The notes beneath the pieces are model-generated. The model searched no databases. It worked only from the letters and a program-made list of their open reading frames with translations, and was not told the DNA's origin. 64,000 nucleotides of DNA from Desulfomicrobium sp. UBA5193 (lineage in GTDB: Bacteria; Desulfobacterota; Desulfovibrionia; Desulfovibrionales; Desulfomicrobiaceae): assembly GCA_002412965.1 (NCBI GenBank), contig DHWB01000010.1, positions 80,124-144,123 on the forward strand, written 5' to 3'. Position 1 is the first letter of the stretch. Each line of letters begins with the position of its first letter. Positions 14,993 to 23,266 of this stretch are shown here, in pieces. The translations under genes and the position numbers were made by a program.

Positions 14993-17200
14993 CTACGGTC
15001 TCGTTGCGTGAAACTCTGGCGGTCGCACAGGTCTGATCATGGACGGCTCGGCCTGCGAGCGCGTGGGCAACTGGCAGACCGACGTAAGGGGGCAGCGCGC
15101 TTCGTCGCTGTCGCGGTGAGCGGCGGTGTGCACGGTGCACAGCGCCTTTTCCATGTCGGTGTAGATGTGGTCCCGGCCGATCTTGGCCAAGAGTCCGCTG
15201 CGTTCCATGATGGCCATGACCGTGTCGTTGACTCCGGCCAGGGAGATATCAACGCCCCGGCTGCGGCAGCGGTCCACGACCAGTGACAGGGCCTCCTCGC
15301 CCGAGGCGTCCATGTCATTGATGCCCTTGGCCACCAGGACGATGTGCTTCAGGCAATTCTTGGAGTGCAGGCGGTCGGTGATGATCTCGTCCAGGAAGCT
15401 CGCGTTGGCGAAAAAGAGAGGACCATTGAAGCTGACCATATCCACATGCGGGCAGAGATCGAGCCCGAAGCGGGTGGCATCGTGCAGCTCACCTTTTTCA
15501 GTCCGGCCCATGGAGCTGACCGTGGGCCGCATGTTACGGTAGAGGAAGACGCCGAGGGACAGCGCCACGCCGATCATGATGCCTTTGTCGAGGCGGGGGG
15601 CGAAGGCCAGGGTGGCCAGGAAGGTGATGACGGAGATGGCGCCGTCATATTTGGCGACTTTCCAGGAGTGCAGGAAGCCGGCCGGATGGATGAGGCCCAT
15701 GACCGCCATCATGATCACCGCGGCCAGTGTGCACTGGGGCAGGTGATAGAAGAGCGGGGTGAGGAAGAGCAGGGCCACGAGCACGACGGCGCTGGTGAAC
15801 ACGCTGGCGAATCCGGTCTGCGCCCCGGCCTGCAGGTTGACCGCGGAGCGGGAAAAGGAGCCGGACACCGGGTAGCTCTTGCTGAACGCGCCCACGATGT
15901 TCGCAAGACCCTGGCCGATCAGTTCCTGATTCGGGTCCAGGCACTGACCTGTCTTGGCGGCCATGGCCTTGGCGATGGAGATGGCCTCCATGAATCCGAG
16001 CAGGGCGATGATGGCGGCGTTCGGGAGGAGTAGGGCCAGCGTGGACAGGTCGAAATGCGGGATGGACAGGGCGGGCAGACCGCCGGGCACGGCTCCAACC
16101 ACGGAGCCGCCGCCGGTCATGGTCAAGGCCATGGGGTCAAGGGGTGCGTTGCCGACACGGATGCGCCAGGTCCGGCCATCGTTGCCGGCGCCGTCCGGGA
16201 TGGTGCTCTCCGCCGGATAAAAGGTCATGCCCCCTTTGGCGGTGGGCACGGCCTGAAAAAGCATGCCTCGGAGTACGGCCTTGACGTTCTTGGCCTCGCT
16301 TTTCGCAATCTCCATTTCCAGGGCCAGGCGGCGCAGTTCGTGTTCGTCGTCGGCCACGGTAAATTGCTCACGGCTCCTCATGGCTTCTGCCTTGGCGGCG
16401 TTGAGGGGCGTGCGCCTGGCGGCCAGTTCGGTCTGGGCCTGCATGGCAGCATTATAGGAGGCCACGGCTGCGCTCGCTCGGGGCGCGGCCAGAGACTGGA
16501 CGCTGATTGTGGAGTTGTGCTCGAAGCCGTTGGCCCAGGAGAAGACCGTGGTCAGAACAACGGCCACCAGGACGCTTGGAATGCGCGGGTTGACACGCTT
16601 GAGGATGAGCATGAGCGCAAAGGCGAAGGTTCCGAGCGCCAGTGTCGGCCAGTGGGTGTAGTGCATGGCCGCCTGCGCGACCCGCAGAATGGTTCTGTAA
16701 TGGTGCTCGGCGCTGTCCACGGACACTCCGAACATCTTGGACAGCTGGCTGGTGGCGATGATGATGGCCGCTGCGTTGGTGAAGCCGGCCACCACCGGGT
16801 GGGAAAGGAAATTGACGACCAGCCCAAGGCGCAAGACGCCAAGGGACAACTGGAAGATGCCGACGGCCAAGGCCAGGAGCACGGCATAGGCGATGTAGCT
16901 CTCGCTGCCGGCCGTGGCCAGGGGTTCGAGGCAGGCGGCGGTCATGAGGGAGACCACGGCCACCGGCCCGGTGGAGAGCTGGCGGCTGGACCCGAACAAC
17001 GCGGCGACCAGGGGCGGCAGAAAGGAGGCGTACAGTCCGTAGTACGGAGGCAGTCCCGCGAGCTGTGCATAGGCCATGCTCTGCGGAATGAGCACCAGGG
17101 CCACGGTCAGCCCGGCCATGAAATCCATTTTGAGATGTTCGGCGGAATACGTTCTGATCCATCCGAGAAACGGGACAATTTTCAAGACAGGGATGGCCAT
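14993..17200 (-). CDS. SulP-family anion transporter with STAS domain (copy B)
   Basis: 735-aa paralogue of the protein at 6475, nearly identical through the membrane part and with the same coiled-coil insert (here TPLNAAKAEAMRSREQ) and STAS domain (NDTVMAIMERSGLLAKIG). The last roughly 25 residues differ. Start ATG 17200 with GGAGG six bases upstream, as in copy A. No frameshifts or stops are seen, so it is probably functional. It is now a single gene, with its own sigma-54-type promoter at 17444 and dyads at 17536-17568, without usp in front and without the 98-aa gene and tauE behind. Most differences from copy A are third-position changes, which suggests purifying selection on both. Confidence 0.9.
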   Translation of the reverse strand: MAIPVLKIVPFLGWIRTYSAEHLKMDFMAGLTVALVLIPQSMAYAQLAGLPPYYGLYASFLPPLVAALFGSSRQLSTGPVAVVSLMTAACLEPLATAGSESYIAYAVLLALAVGIFQLSLGVLRLGLVVNFLSHPVVAGFTNAAAIIIATSQLSKMFGVSVDSAEHHYRTILRVAQAAMHYTHWPTLALGTFAFALMLILKRVNPRIPSVLVAVVLTTVFSWANGFEHNSTISVQSLAAPRASAAVASYNAAMQAQTELAARRTPLNAAKAEAMRSREQFTVADDEHELRRLALEMEIAKSEAKNVKAVLRGMLFQAVPTAKGGMTFYPAESTIPDGAGNDGRTWRIRVGNAPLDPMALTMTGGGSVVGAVPGGLPALSIPHFDLSTLALLLPNAAIIALLGFMEAISIAKAMAAKTGQCLDPNQELIGQGLANIVGAFSKSYPVSGSFSRSAVNLQAGAQTGFASVFTSAVVLVALLFLTPLFYHLPQCTLAAVIMMAVMGLIHPAGFLHSWKVAKYDGAISVITFLATLAFAPRLDKGIMIGVALSLGVFLYRNMRPTVSSMGRTEKGELHDATRFGLDLCPHVDMVSFNGPLFFANASFLDEIITDRLHSKNCLKHIVLVAKGINDMDASGEEALSLVVDRCRSRGVDISLAGVNDTVMAIMERSGLLAKIGRDHIYTDMEKALCTVHTAAHRDSDEARCPLTSVCQLPTRSQAEPSMIRPVRPPEFHATRP

Positions 17201-17290
17201 GCAACCTCCGTCGATGCCGAACCGCGACCTACAGAAAATGTGCCCCGGGATCGAGCGGGGCGTGAGTGAAGACAAGCGGGTCGTGTAGCC

Positions 17291-17300
17291 TCATTTGCGA
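17291..17300. other. Deletion scar where usp was removed
   Basis: The sequence GCCTCATTTGCGAGGCATG joins what in copy A is the usp 3' end (TCATTTG, ending 8783) to the usp start region (TTGCGAGGCATG, from 9294). Exactly 513 bp (8784-9296 of copy A) are missing, with TTG present at both break points, the mark of a short-homology deletion. Confidence 0.8.
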
Positions 17301-17336
17301 GGCATGTGCTCTCTTCTGATTCTGGGGCGGGATTGC

Positions 17337-17442
17337 CTGCTTTGCCTGCAAAGTGGGTCGGGGTGGCTTTTCAACCTGCCTGACCGTTTCGGTCTGTGCC
17401 GTGGGCTGTGGACGGTCTCCTTTGGGCACGCTCTGTATGCTC
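17337..17442 (-). pseudogene. Relic of the 58-aa gene in copy B
   Basis: The C-terminal codons (GDRPQPTAQTE, then PTLQAK) are preserved, but the N-terminal half with its ATG and ribosome site is deleted and the stop codon is changed to a sense codon. A TTG-initiated reading would give MSIQSVPKGDRPQ and run on past the old stop. I regard this as non-functional. Confidence 0.7.
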
Positions 17443-17443
17443 A

Positions 17444-17460
17444 ATACAAGGCCCGTGCCA
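17444..17460 (-). promoter_or_regulatory. Sigma-54-type promoter of sulP copy B
   Basis: Minus strand TGGCACGGGCCTTGTAT, the same -24/-12 element as at 9549 with differences only in the last bases. Surrounding sequence has diverged and lost pieces, so retention of this element supports that it is used. Confidence 0.7.
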
Positions 17461-17535
17461 GAATGTTCGCATTCTTAATATGCTGAGATTATGAAGGTTC
17501 TTTGGGATTGGAGAACAGGCGTGCTTTTGTGTTTT

Positions 17536-17568
17536 GTTAGATATAGCGGCGCTGTTGCATATGGCAAC
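17536..17568. promoter_or_regulatory. Dyad sites upstream of sulP copy B
   Basis: GTTGCATATGGCAAC (17554-17568) keeps perfect 5-bp arms although its centre differs from copy A. A degenerate neighbour GTTAGATATAGCGGC (17536-17550) sits at the same 3-bp distance as in copy A. Preserved arms with a changed centre are what a protein-binding site would show. Confidence 0.6.
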
Positions 17569-17611
17569 GTTTGGGAGATGGTCGTATGATCTGGGCACAG
17601 AGGATTGGATG

Positions 17612-17662
17612 ATGTTATTTCGCAAGCAGGTAGTCGAGGTTTCCGATGAACCCGAGCTGTGA
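17612..17662 (+). pseudogene. 16-codon relic of the lon-REC start
   Basis: Reads MLFRKQVVEVSDEPEL then stop, against MFFRKQEIEVPVAP at the start of lon-REC (9777). After codon 9 the sequence switches to the segment that in the other copy follows the regulator gene (TCCGATGAACCC). The whole lon/kinase/regulator block was thus removed from this copy. Confidence 0.8.
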
Positions 17663-18392
17663 CTGCGCCGGATTCTGCCGGGATTGCGGCCTCGAGCATG
17701 TGCTCCCGGCGGAGCCGGCCTTGCCCTATGCCCAGGAACTGATGGTCGCGCTTGAGCTGCGGGGAAGCATCGGCCTCGATGCATGCGCCGACCCGCGCCT
17801 TTCCCTGGAGTATCTTTTCGGTCCGGCCAGAGGGCAGATGTTCGGGGTGCTCGCGTACCGGGATGCGTCCGGTCAGGCTGGCGTACTGAAGGCTTTTTCG
17901 GGACAGTACAATGGGGTCTGGGAGGTGCCGGGCTGGGTTCCTCCCATTCTCGACCCGGCGGAGTTTGCGCGGACCATCGCTCTCGACGAGCCCCGCATCA
18001 AGGACTTGACCCGGCGCATGCACGGCTTGGGCGTGGACGATCCGGCTCGTCTGGCAATGCTGGCTGAGCGGCGCGGATTGTCCCGAAATCTCATGGATCG
18101 TATCTTCGGCCTGTACCGGCTGACCAATTTTCACGGGCAGACCAAGCCCCTGGCCGAGGTCTTCACGGGTAAGGCCATGCCCACGGGCACGGCGGAATGC
18201 TGCGCGCCCAAGCTGCTGCACCATGCCGCCGTGCATGGGCTGATCCCGCTGGGACTTGCGGAATTCTATTTCGGCCGCGAGAACCGCTCCGCCACCCGCC
18301 GGCATGGGCAGTTTTTCGCCCCTTGCGCTGAAAAATGCCGCCCCATTCTGGGGTTCATGCTGTGCGGGCTGGAGGGGAGAGTGGACGGGTGA
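17646..18392 (+). CDS. Conserved protein resembling the N-terminal domain of large RluA-type pseudouridine synthases
   Basis: 248 aa. Starts MNPSCDCAGFCRDCGLEH, with five cysteines and a histidine in the first 18 residues, a possible metal site. The C-terminal half contains GTAECCAPKLLHHAA and LIPLGLAEFYFG, which resemble the N-terminal region of long RluA-family synthases as I remember them; the synthase catalytic domain itself is absent. Identification from memory, so moderate. GAGG lies six bases before the ATG, left over from the lon relic. A broken copy of its 5' end follows the regulator at 14670, so its original place was at the end of the lon-REC operon. What it does there is unknown. 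Confidence 0.55.
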   Translation: MNPSCDCAGFCRDCGLEHVLPAEPALPYAQELMVALELRGSIGLDACADPRLSLEYLFGPARGQMFGVLAYRDASGQAGVLKAFSGQYNGVWEVPGWVPPILDPAEFARTIALDEPRIKDLTRRMHGLGVDDPARLAMLAERRGLSRNLMDRIFGLYRLTNFHGQTKPLAEVFTGKAMPTGTAECCAPKLLHHAAVHGLIPLGLAEFYFGRENRSATRRHGQFFAPCAEKCRPILGFMLCGLEGRVDG

Positions 18393-18494
18393 ACGTTTTC
18401 CGGTAATCAAACGATCACCGGTCGACCTGGAATCATGGGCGGTCGTCACGCTCCCGCTCTTGCTTGTCCGCCGCTCTTGCGGCACTCTTTTGCC

Positions 18495-19877
18495 ATGTTC
18501 CACCCTTCCCCGGCCACCGCCGTCATTTATCGACGCATCCTCAAGGTCTCCATGCCCCTGGTGTTGAGCCTGGGCGCGACCACGATCATGGAGTTCACGG
18601 ACCGCCTCTTCCTGGCCCGCTATTCCCTCGACGCCATCGCCGCGGCCACGCCCGCCGGGATCATGGCTCTTTTGGCGATGACGATTTTTTTGGGCACCAC
18701 GAGCTATGTGTCCGTGTTCGTGGCCCAGTACACGGGTCAGGGGCGGCCCGAGATGGTCGGCAGGGCGGTCTGGCAGGGCATCTACGTGGCCCTGCTCGGG
18801 ACCGTTGTGCTTGGGGGGCTTGCTTTTTGGGCCGAGGACATCTTTGCCCTGGCCGGACATTCCGAAGAGATCCAGGGGCTTGAATCCATTTATTTCCGGA
18901 CCCTGTGCCTGGGGGCGGGGATTCATCTCGCCGGGGGAGCCTTTGGCGGTTTCTTTACCGGCCTTGGACGCACGAGGGTGGTCATGCTGGCCAACATGGC
19001 GGGCATGCTGATCAACATTCCCCTCGATTATTGTCTCATTAACGGCATCGGGCCGTTTCCGGAGCTGGGTATTTTCGGCGCGGGTCTGGCGACGGTCATC
19101 GGCTGGACGGTGATCACGGCCATCCTGTTGATCGCAATGCGGCGCGGCGAGCATGCACGTTTCCGCCTGGGCAAAGACCGGCGTTTGCGGCTGGACCTGT
19201 GGCTGCGCCTCATGCGTTACGGGCTGCCGAGCGGGATGGAGTTTTTTCTGGATATCTTCGCCTTCACGGTCTTCATCTTTGTGGTCGGCAGGCTCGGGAC
19301 CATGGAACTGGCGGCGACCAATATCGCGCTCAACATCAACGCCCTGGCCTTCATGCCTCTGGTCGGGTTCGCCATGGGCACGAGCACCCTGGTCGGGCAG
19401 GCCATGGGCGCGGGCAAGCCGGACGATGTCAAGGTTGTCGTGCGGGCCAGCCTCGTGCTGACCTTTGTCTATCTGGCGGTCATGTCGGCGGTGTTCCTGT
19501 TCGCCCCGGAGCCTGTGCTCCACCTGTTCCAGCCCCGCGACATGGACCCGGCCGCCTTTGCGGCCGTGGTCGGCATGGGCCGGACCCTGCTCATGATCGT
19601 GGTCGTCTATCTGTTCTTCGACGGGGTCAGCTTCATCATCTACGGGGCGTTGAAGGGCGCGGGGGATACTTTTTTCGTCATGACCTCGCGTTTTGCGCTT
19701 GTCATCGTGGTCATGATCCTGCCGCTTTTGATCGGAGTGCGTCTGGGCTTCGGACTGTATTATTTCTGGGCCGTGAGCTGTTCGTTTCTGGTGGTTCTCT
19801 CCGTGGTCGCCCTGTGGCGTTACCGCCAGGGAAAATGGCGCGGCATGCTGGTCGTGGAAAAAATTCCGCCCGAATGA
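18495..19877 (+). CDS. MATE-family multidrug/metabolite efflux protein
   Basis: 460 aa, normal MATE length, with about twelve hydrophobic segments. It opens IYRRILKVSMPLVLSLGATTIMEFTDRLFL (quoted here as MPLVLSLGATTIMEFTDRLF), the typical MATE N-terminus. The second half begins MRYGLPSGMEFFLDI with the internal MATE repeat and includes GTSTLVGQAMGAG. Exports cationic drugs or metabolites against Na+ or H+. Start placed at ATG 18495, since the 20 residues before it are not membrane-like; no clear ribosome site supports either choice. It follows the 248-aa gene by 102 bp; no functional link is visible. Confidence 0.88.
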   Translation: MFHPSPATAVIYRRILKVSMPLVLSLGATTIMEFTDRLFLARYSLDAIAAATPAGIMALLAMTIFLGTTSYVSVFVAQYTGQGRPEMVGRAVWQGIYVALLGTVVLGGLAFWAEDIFALAGHSEEIQGLESIYFRTLCLGAGIHLAGGAFGGFFTGLGRTRVVMLANMAGMLINIPLDYCLINGIGPFPELGIFGAGLATVIGWTVITAILLIAMRRGEHARFRLGKDRRLRLDLWLRLMRYGLPSGMEFFLDIFAFTVFIFVVGRLGTMELAATNIALNINALAFMPLVGFAMGTSTLVGQAMGAGKPDDVKVVVRASLVLTFVYLAVMSAVFLFAPEPVLHLFQPRDMDPAAFAAVVGMGRTLLMIVVVYLFFDGVSFIIYGALKGAGDTFFVMTSRFALVIVVMILPLLIGVRLGFGLYYFWAVSCSFLVVLSVVALWRYRQGKWRGMLVVEKIPPE

Positions 19878-19966
19878 GTCCGTGCGGCGTCCTCGTCTTC
19901 TCCCGTACTCTTCTGGATGCTTGCTGCGGATGAACGCCCAGGTTCAGGCCGACCGTCTGACCCCGG

Positions 19967-22312
19967 CTACTGAGAAAAGTTCACGGCGGGCAGTATCAAA
20001 GGCTCCATTCGGGGCGCGGGCTCCTGGTCAGACACCTGATGGGCGTTTCGAGCGAGTGTCGCTTCCCCGCAGGATTGTCCTCGCCGGTCCCGAACGAAAA
20101 CATTCCCAGACAGGGACTTGGCGTAGCCTTTGACCTGGGCTGCCTTTTCTCCCAGAGCTTGCAGGCTGCACGGCCCCACGCAGTCCACGATGCCGATGGA
20201 CACGGAGACCAGCGGAAATTGCTGCTCCTTGCCGTCGCGGCTCTTGCCCATGATCCAGCCTCGGCTGCGGTCTTGCGGATGGTAGCAATTGCGGATGAGG
20301 CGCTTGAAGCAGCGGACGACCGCCGTGCAGATGCGTTCAGCCTTTTCCGGGTCGACCATGGCCACGAAATCGTCCCCGCCGATGTGGGCCAGAAAGTCTC
20401 CGCTGTGGCCGTGCCGGGCGATGGCCCAAGTCATGATGCGGCCGATGAGCAGGATGACAAAGTCTCCGTCCTTGAATCCGTAAACATCGTTATATACCTT
20501 GAAGTTATCCAGATCCGCATACAGCATGCAGAACGGCACTCCGCGGCGCAGCCTGGTTTCAATTTCTTTTTCAAGGGCCACATTGCCGGGAATTCCCGTC
20601 AGGGGGTTGGTGCCCTTGGCCATCTCCACCTGTACCTGGGCCAGGGTGGTCAGCATCTTCTGAACGGTGACCACTCCCATGAACTGGCCGCTGCGGGTGA
20701 CGATGACCTCATCGTAGGCCTTGAGCATCTCGCGGGTATTGGCGTTTTTGGCCACGGACTCCACGGGTTCGCGTTCATCGGCGATCATTGGGGAGGAGTC
20801 CATGAGTACGGATACGGGTTTTTCCGCATAAAGCGCCCGGCCATACAAGGTGGCCAGATGACGATCCAGACTGTACCCCATGACCAGCCCGATGGGTTTG
20901 TCCTCTTCCACGACAACTACGCTTGAGAGGGTCGGGTTTGTGGAGAAGATGCGCTGCACCGACTGCACAGGAATGCGCGGGCTGACCGTCAATGTCTTCT
21001 GGACCAGCTGACCGATGGGGATCGAGCAGGACAAGCGGCTGAAGTTGTCGTGGCGCAGCGGAGTCAATTCCTTCATGTCCAGGTGGGTCTCGGGCTTCGG
21101 GAAATGGGGTCTGCTCAAGAAATACCCTTGCCCGAAATGGACGCCGATTTCGGTCAGGGCACACGCTTCGCCCTTGGTTTCGATGCCTTCGGCGATGATC
21201 TCCGAGCCGATGCGGTTGGCCAGCGTGACCATGGTTTCCATGAGGGCTCTGCGCACCGGATCCTTGTCGACGTCACGGACCAGGGACATGTCGACCTTGA
21301 TGAAGTCCGGTTTCAAAGCCGCGATGGTGGACAGACCCGAATATCCCGTCCCGGCGTCGTCAACGGCGATCTTGAAGCCCTGGCTGCGATAGTGGTCCAG
21401 GGTTTTGTGAAAGGAGGTGAAGTCCTTGATGGAGTGGCGTTCGGTTATCTCGAAGACGATGTTGTCGGGCTCCAGCCCGTAGGTCTGCAAGAGCTCCAGC
21501 GTCTTGCCCGGGGCGAAGGTCGGGTCCACGACCGTGCGGGGATGAATGTTCAGGAACAGTCGCTGTCCCGGCGCGAGAGCCCCCACTGTTTCCATGGCCT
21601 TGGAGCGGCATGCCTGCTCCAGCACGAAGAGTTGCCCAAACTGTTCGGCAAAGTCGAAGAGGATCGCAGGCGATTCGAATTCGGAGCCTCGCGGCCCGCG
21701 CGCCAGGGCCTCCCAGGCCATGACCGTCCCGTTCTTGAAATCGTAGATGGGCTGGAAGAGCATCCGGATCTGGCCGTTACGGATGATGGACCGGAAAATG
21801 GAGGAGAGTTTGATGGCTTCAAGGTCGATGGTGCCTTGGGCCATGCGCCGCGCGTCGGTGATGGTTTCGTGGAAGACGCGTTCTCGTTCAAACACGGATG
21901 ATTCGTGCAGGAGCGCGAATCCGACCTCGATTTCAAACTCCCTGCCAAGGTTTGAGATGGTATGTTTCCGCAATGCGGATTGCAGCGTCATCTTGAGGCT
22001 GAAGGCCTGGTCCATGAGGTGCGACTCGCCTCCTGGGCACAGGGTGCGCATGAGCAACGCCTCGCCGGGGGCGAGACGCAGTGCATGTCTGACCTGAAGC
22101 GGCGCGTTATTCGCGCCGTGCAGGTTCAGGGTGCTGATCAGGAGGTTTTCCAATTCCTCGGCGACATGCTCGCCGTAAAGTTCCCTGCACAAGGTGAAGT
22201 CTTTGAGCCGAAAGATGAAAATGCTCAGCGCGCAGTGGGTTTGCAGAAATTTCTTGAGTTCAAAAAGGGGCCTGGCTGGCTCCTGGCAAAGCGCTTCCCG
22301 GGAAGGGGGCAT
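19967..22312 (-). CDS. EAL-CBS-GGDEF cyclic-di-GMP enzyme
   Basis: 781 aa, soluble. Order: N-terminal region of about 170 residues; EAL phosphodiesterase domain about 175-420 with EAL at 201-203, N in NIHPRT, FEITERHS, VDDAGTGYSGLS, KVDMSLVR and EGIET, so the catalytic set looks complete; a pair of CBS domains about 435-560; and a GGDEF domain about 570-745 with GGDDF at 645-649, compatible with diguanylate cyclase activity. Both making and breaking of c-di-GMP are therefore possible. Start at ATG 22312, with GAGGA upstream. It is divergent from phoB and shares a 250-bp intergenic region with the Pho box, so phosphate control is possible but unproven. Confidence 0.9.
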   Translation of the reverse strand: MPPSREALCQEPARPLFELKKFLQTHCALSIFIFRLKDFTLCRELYGEHVAEELENLLISTLNLHGANNAPLQVRHALRLAPGEALLMRTLCPGGESHLMDQAFSLKMTLQSALRKHTISNLGREFEIEVGFALLHESSVFERERVFHETITDARRMAQGTIDLEAIKLSSIFRSIIRNGQIRMLFQPIYDFKNGTVMAWEALARGPRGSEFESPAILFDFAEQFGQLFVLEQACRSKAMETVGALAPGQRLFLNIHPRTVVDPTFAPGKTLELLQTYGLEPDNIVFEITERHSIKDFTSFHKTLDHYRSQGFKIAVDDAGTGYSGLSTIAALKPDFIKVDMSLVRDVDKDPVRRALMETMVTLANRIGSEIIAEGIETKGEACALTEIGVHFGQGYFLSRPHFPKPETHLDMKELTPLRHDNFSRLSCSIPIGQLVQKTLTVSPRIPVQSVQRIFSTNPTLSSVVVVEEDKPIGLVMGYSLDRHLATLYGRALYAEKPVSVLMDSSPMIADEREPVESVAKNANTREMLKAYDEVIVTRSGQFMGVVTVQKMLTTLAQVQVEMAKGTNPLTGIPGNVALEKEIETRLRRGVPFCMLYADLDNFKVYNDVYGFKDGDFVILLIGRIMTWAIARHGHSGDFLAHIGGDDFVAMVDPEKAERICTAVVRCFKRLIRNCYHPQDRSRGWIMGKSRDGKEQQFPLVSVSIGIVDCVGPCSLQALGEKAAQVKGYAKSLSGNVFVRDRRGQSCGEATLARNAHQVSDQEPAPRMEPLILPAVNFSQ

Positions 22313-22464
22313 GATCTTTTCCTCGTTGTGTTTAATGTCGCGTATGGTGAACTTGCGACGCTCCTTATAAGGCAAATCGTGTCAATTCGGCGACAGGTCT
22401 GAGACATGTGAGCGGCATTTGCATTGAGTCCTTTCGGGGCGAATGTTACAGGAACTTCATGTCG

Positions 22465-22486
22465 GTGTCACAATGCTGTCACACAA
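22465..22486 (+). promoter_or_regulatory. Two-unit Pho box upstream of phoB
   Basis: Tandem 11-bp units GTGTCACAATG and CTGTCACACAA, the same core and spacing as in the pstS box. It lies 76 bp before the phoB ATG, consistent with autoregulation of phoB-phoR-pstB-phoU. Neighbouring 11-mers match poorly. The region also separates phoB from the divergent EAL-GGDEF gene. Confidence 0.75.
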
Positions 22487-22562
22487 CCCCTGTAGCCCAT
22501 GTGGTGTTCGAAGGGACTTGTGTCGTTCTCGGCGGGGTGCCTTTCGTCAACAAGGGGGAAAC

Positions 22563-23258
22563 ATGGCTCACAAGATTGTCGTCATCGAAGACGAACCGGA
22601 TATCGCCAACCTGCTGGCCTTTCATCTCAAGTCGGGCGGATATGACTGTTTCGTGGCCCGGGATGGGAAAAAAGGGCTGCAGCTGGTCCAGAGCGAACGA
22701 CCGGACCTCGTCCTTCTTGATCTCATGCTGCCCGGCATGAGCGGCACCGATGTGTGCAAGGCCGTCAAGGGCAGCGCGGAGTGCGCCCACATACCGATCA
22801 TCATGCTCACCGCGCGGGGGGACGAGGTCGACCGGATTCTCGGCTTCGAGCTCGGCGCGGACGATTATGTCATAAAGCCCTTCAGCCCACGGGAGTTGAT
22901 GCTGCGCATCAAGACGGTCCTGCGCCGCAATGTGAACGTGCTGCCCAAGGTCTCCCATTGGCAGCGAGAGGGGCTGGTGGCCGATTTCGCGGCCTATACC
23001 CTCCTGGTGGACGGGGTGGACGCGCACTTGACCCCTACGGAGTTCAATCTGTTCGGCGAGTTCGTGCGCAACGAGGGCAAGGTCCTGTCGCGCGAACAGC
23101 TCCTGAGCAACGCCTGGGGCTACGAGTTCGAAGGCTATTCACGCACCGTGGACACCCATGTGCGACGCCTGCGCAAGAAGCTCGGCGCCTATGCCGAATG
23201 GCTGGAGACGGTCCGCGGCATCGGCTACCGCATGCAACGTGAAAATCAGGCCGATTAG
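22563..23258 (+). CDS. phoB: Phosphate regulon response regulator PhoB
   Basis: 231 aa, OmpR/PhoB type. Receiver domain 4-115 with acidic residues D10/E11, acceptor D53 (LVLLDLMLPGMSG) and GADDYVIKPFSPREL. C-terminal winged helix about 135-230 with LTPTEFNLFGEFV and the recognition part SRTVDTHVRRLRKKLG. Start ATG 22563 with AAGGGGG upstream; the upstream in-frame extension would cover the Pho box. Followed 8 bp later by phoR. Assignment as PhoB rests on the neighbours phoR, pstB and phoU and on the Pho boxes in this window. Confidence 0.93.
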   Translation: MAHKIVVIEDEPDIANLLAFHLKSGGYDCFVARDGKKGLQLVQSERPDLVLLDLMLPGMSGTDVCKAVKGSAECAHIPIIMLTARGDEVDRILGFELGADDYVIKPFSPRELMLRIKTVLRRNVNVLPKVSHWQREGLVADFAAYTLLVDGVDAHLTPTEFNLFGEFVRNEGKVLSREQLLSNAWGYEFEGYSRTVDTHVRRLRKKLGAYAEWLETVRGIGYRMQRENQAD

Positions 23259-23266
23259 GACAGGGC

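Larger units (their letters stand above)
14934..17640. repeat. Copy B of the duplicated transporter-locus segment, partly deleted
   Basis: Same-orientation duplicate of 6413-9832. It keeps a complete sulP and its regulatory region but lacks usp (513 bp lost between TTG repeats), most of the 58-aa gene, about 58 bp between two dyads, and nearly all of lon-REC, the kinase and the regulator. Confidence 0.85.

Noticed and set aside
14773..15036. 87-aa frame between the regulator and sulP copy B
   Set aside because: Runs from the relic of the 248-aa gene into the terminator and the sulP copy B 3' end; no ribosome site or conserved sequence.
17313..17444. 71-aa frame (TTG start) as the copy B version of the 58-aa gene
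   Set aside because: N-terminus and ribosome site deleted, and the original stop lost, so it extends into unrelated sequence.
17475..19523. 682-codon minus-strand frame opposite the 248-aa and MATE genes
   Set aside because: Composition is that of a reverse-complement shadow and it runs across a duplication scar and two real genes.
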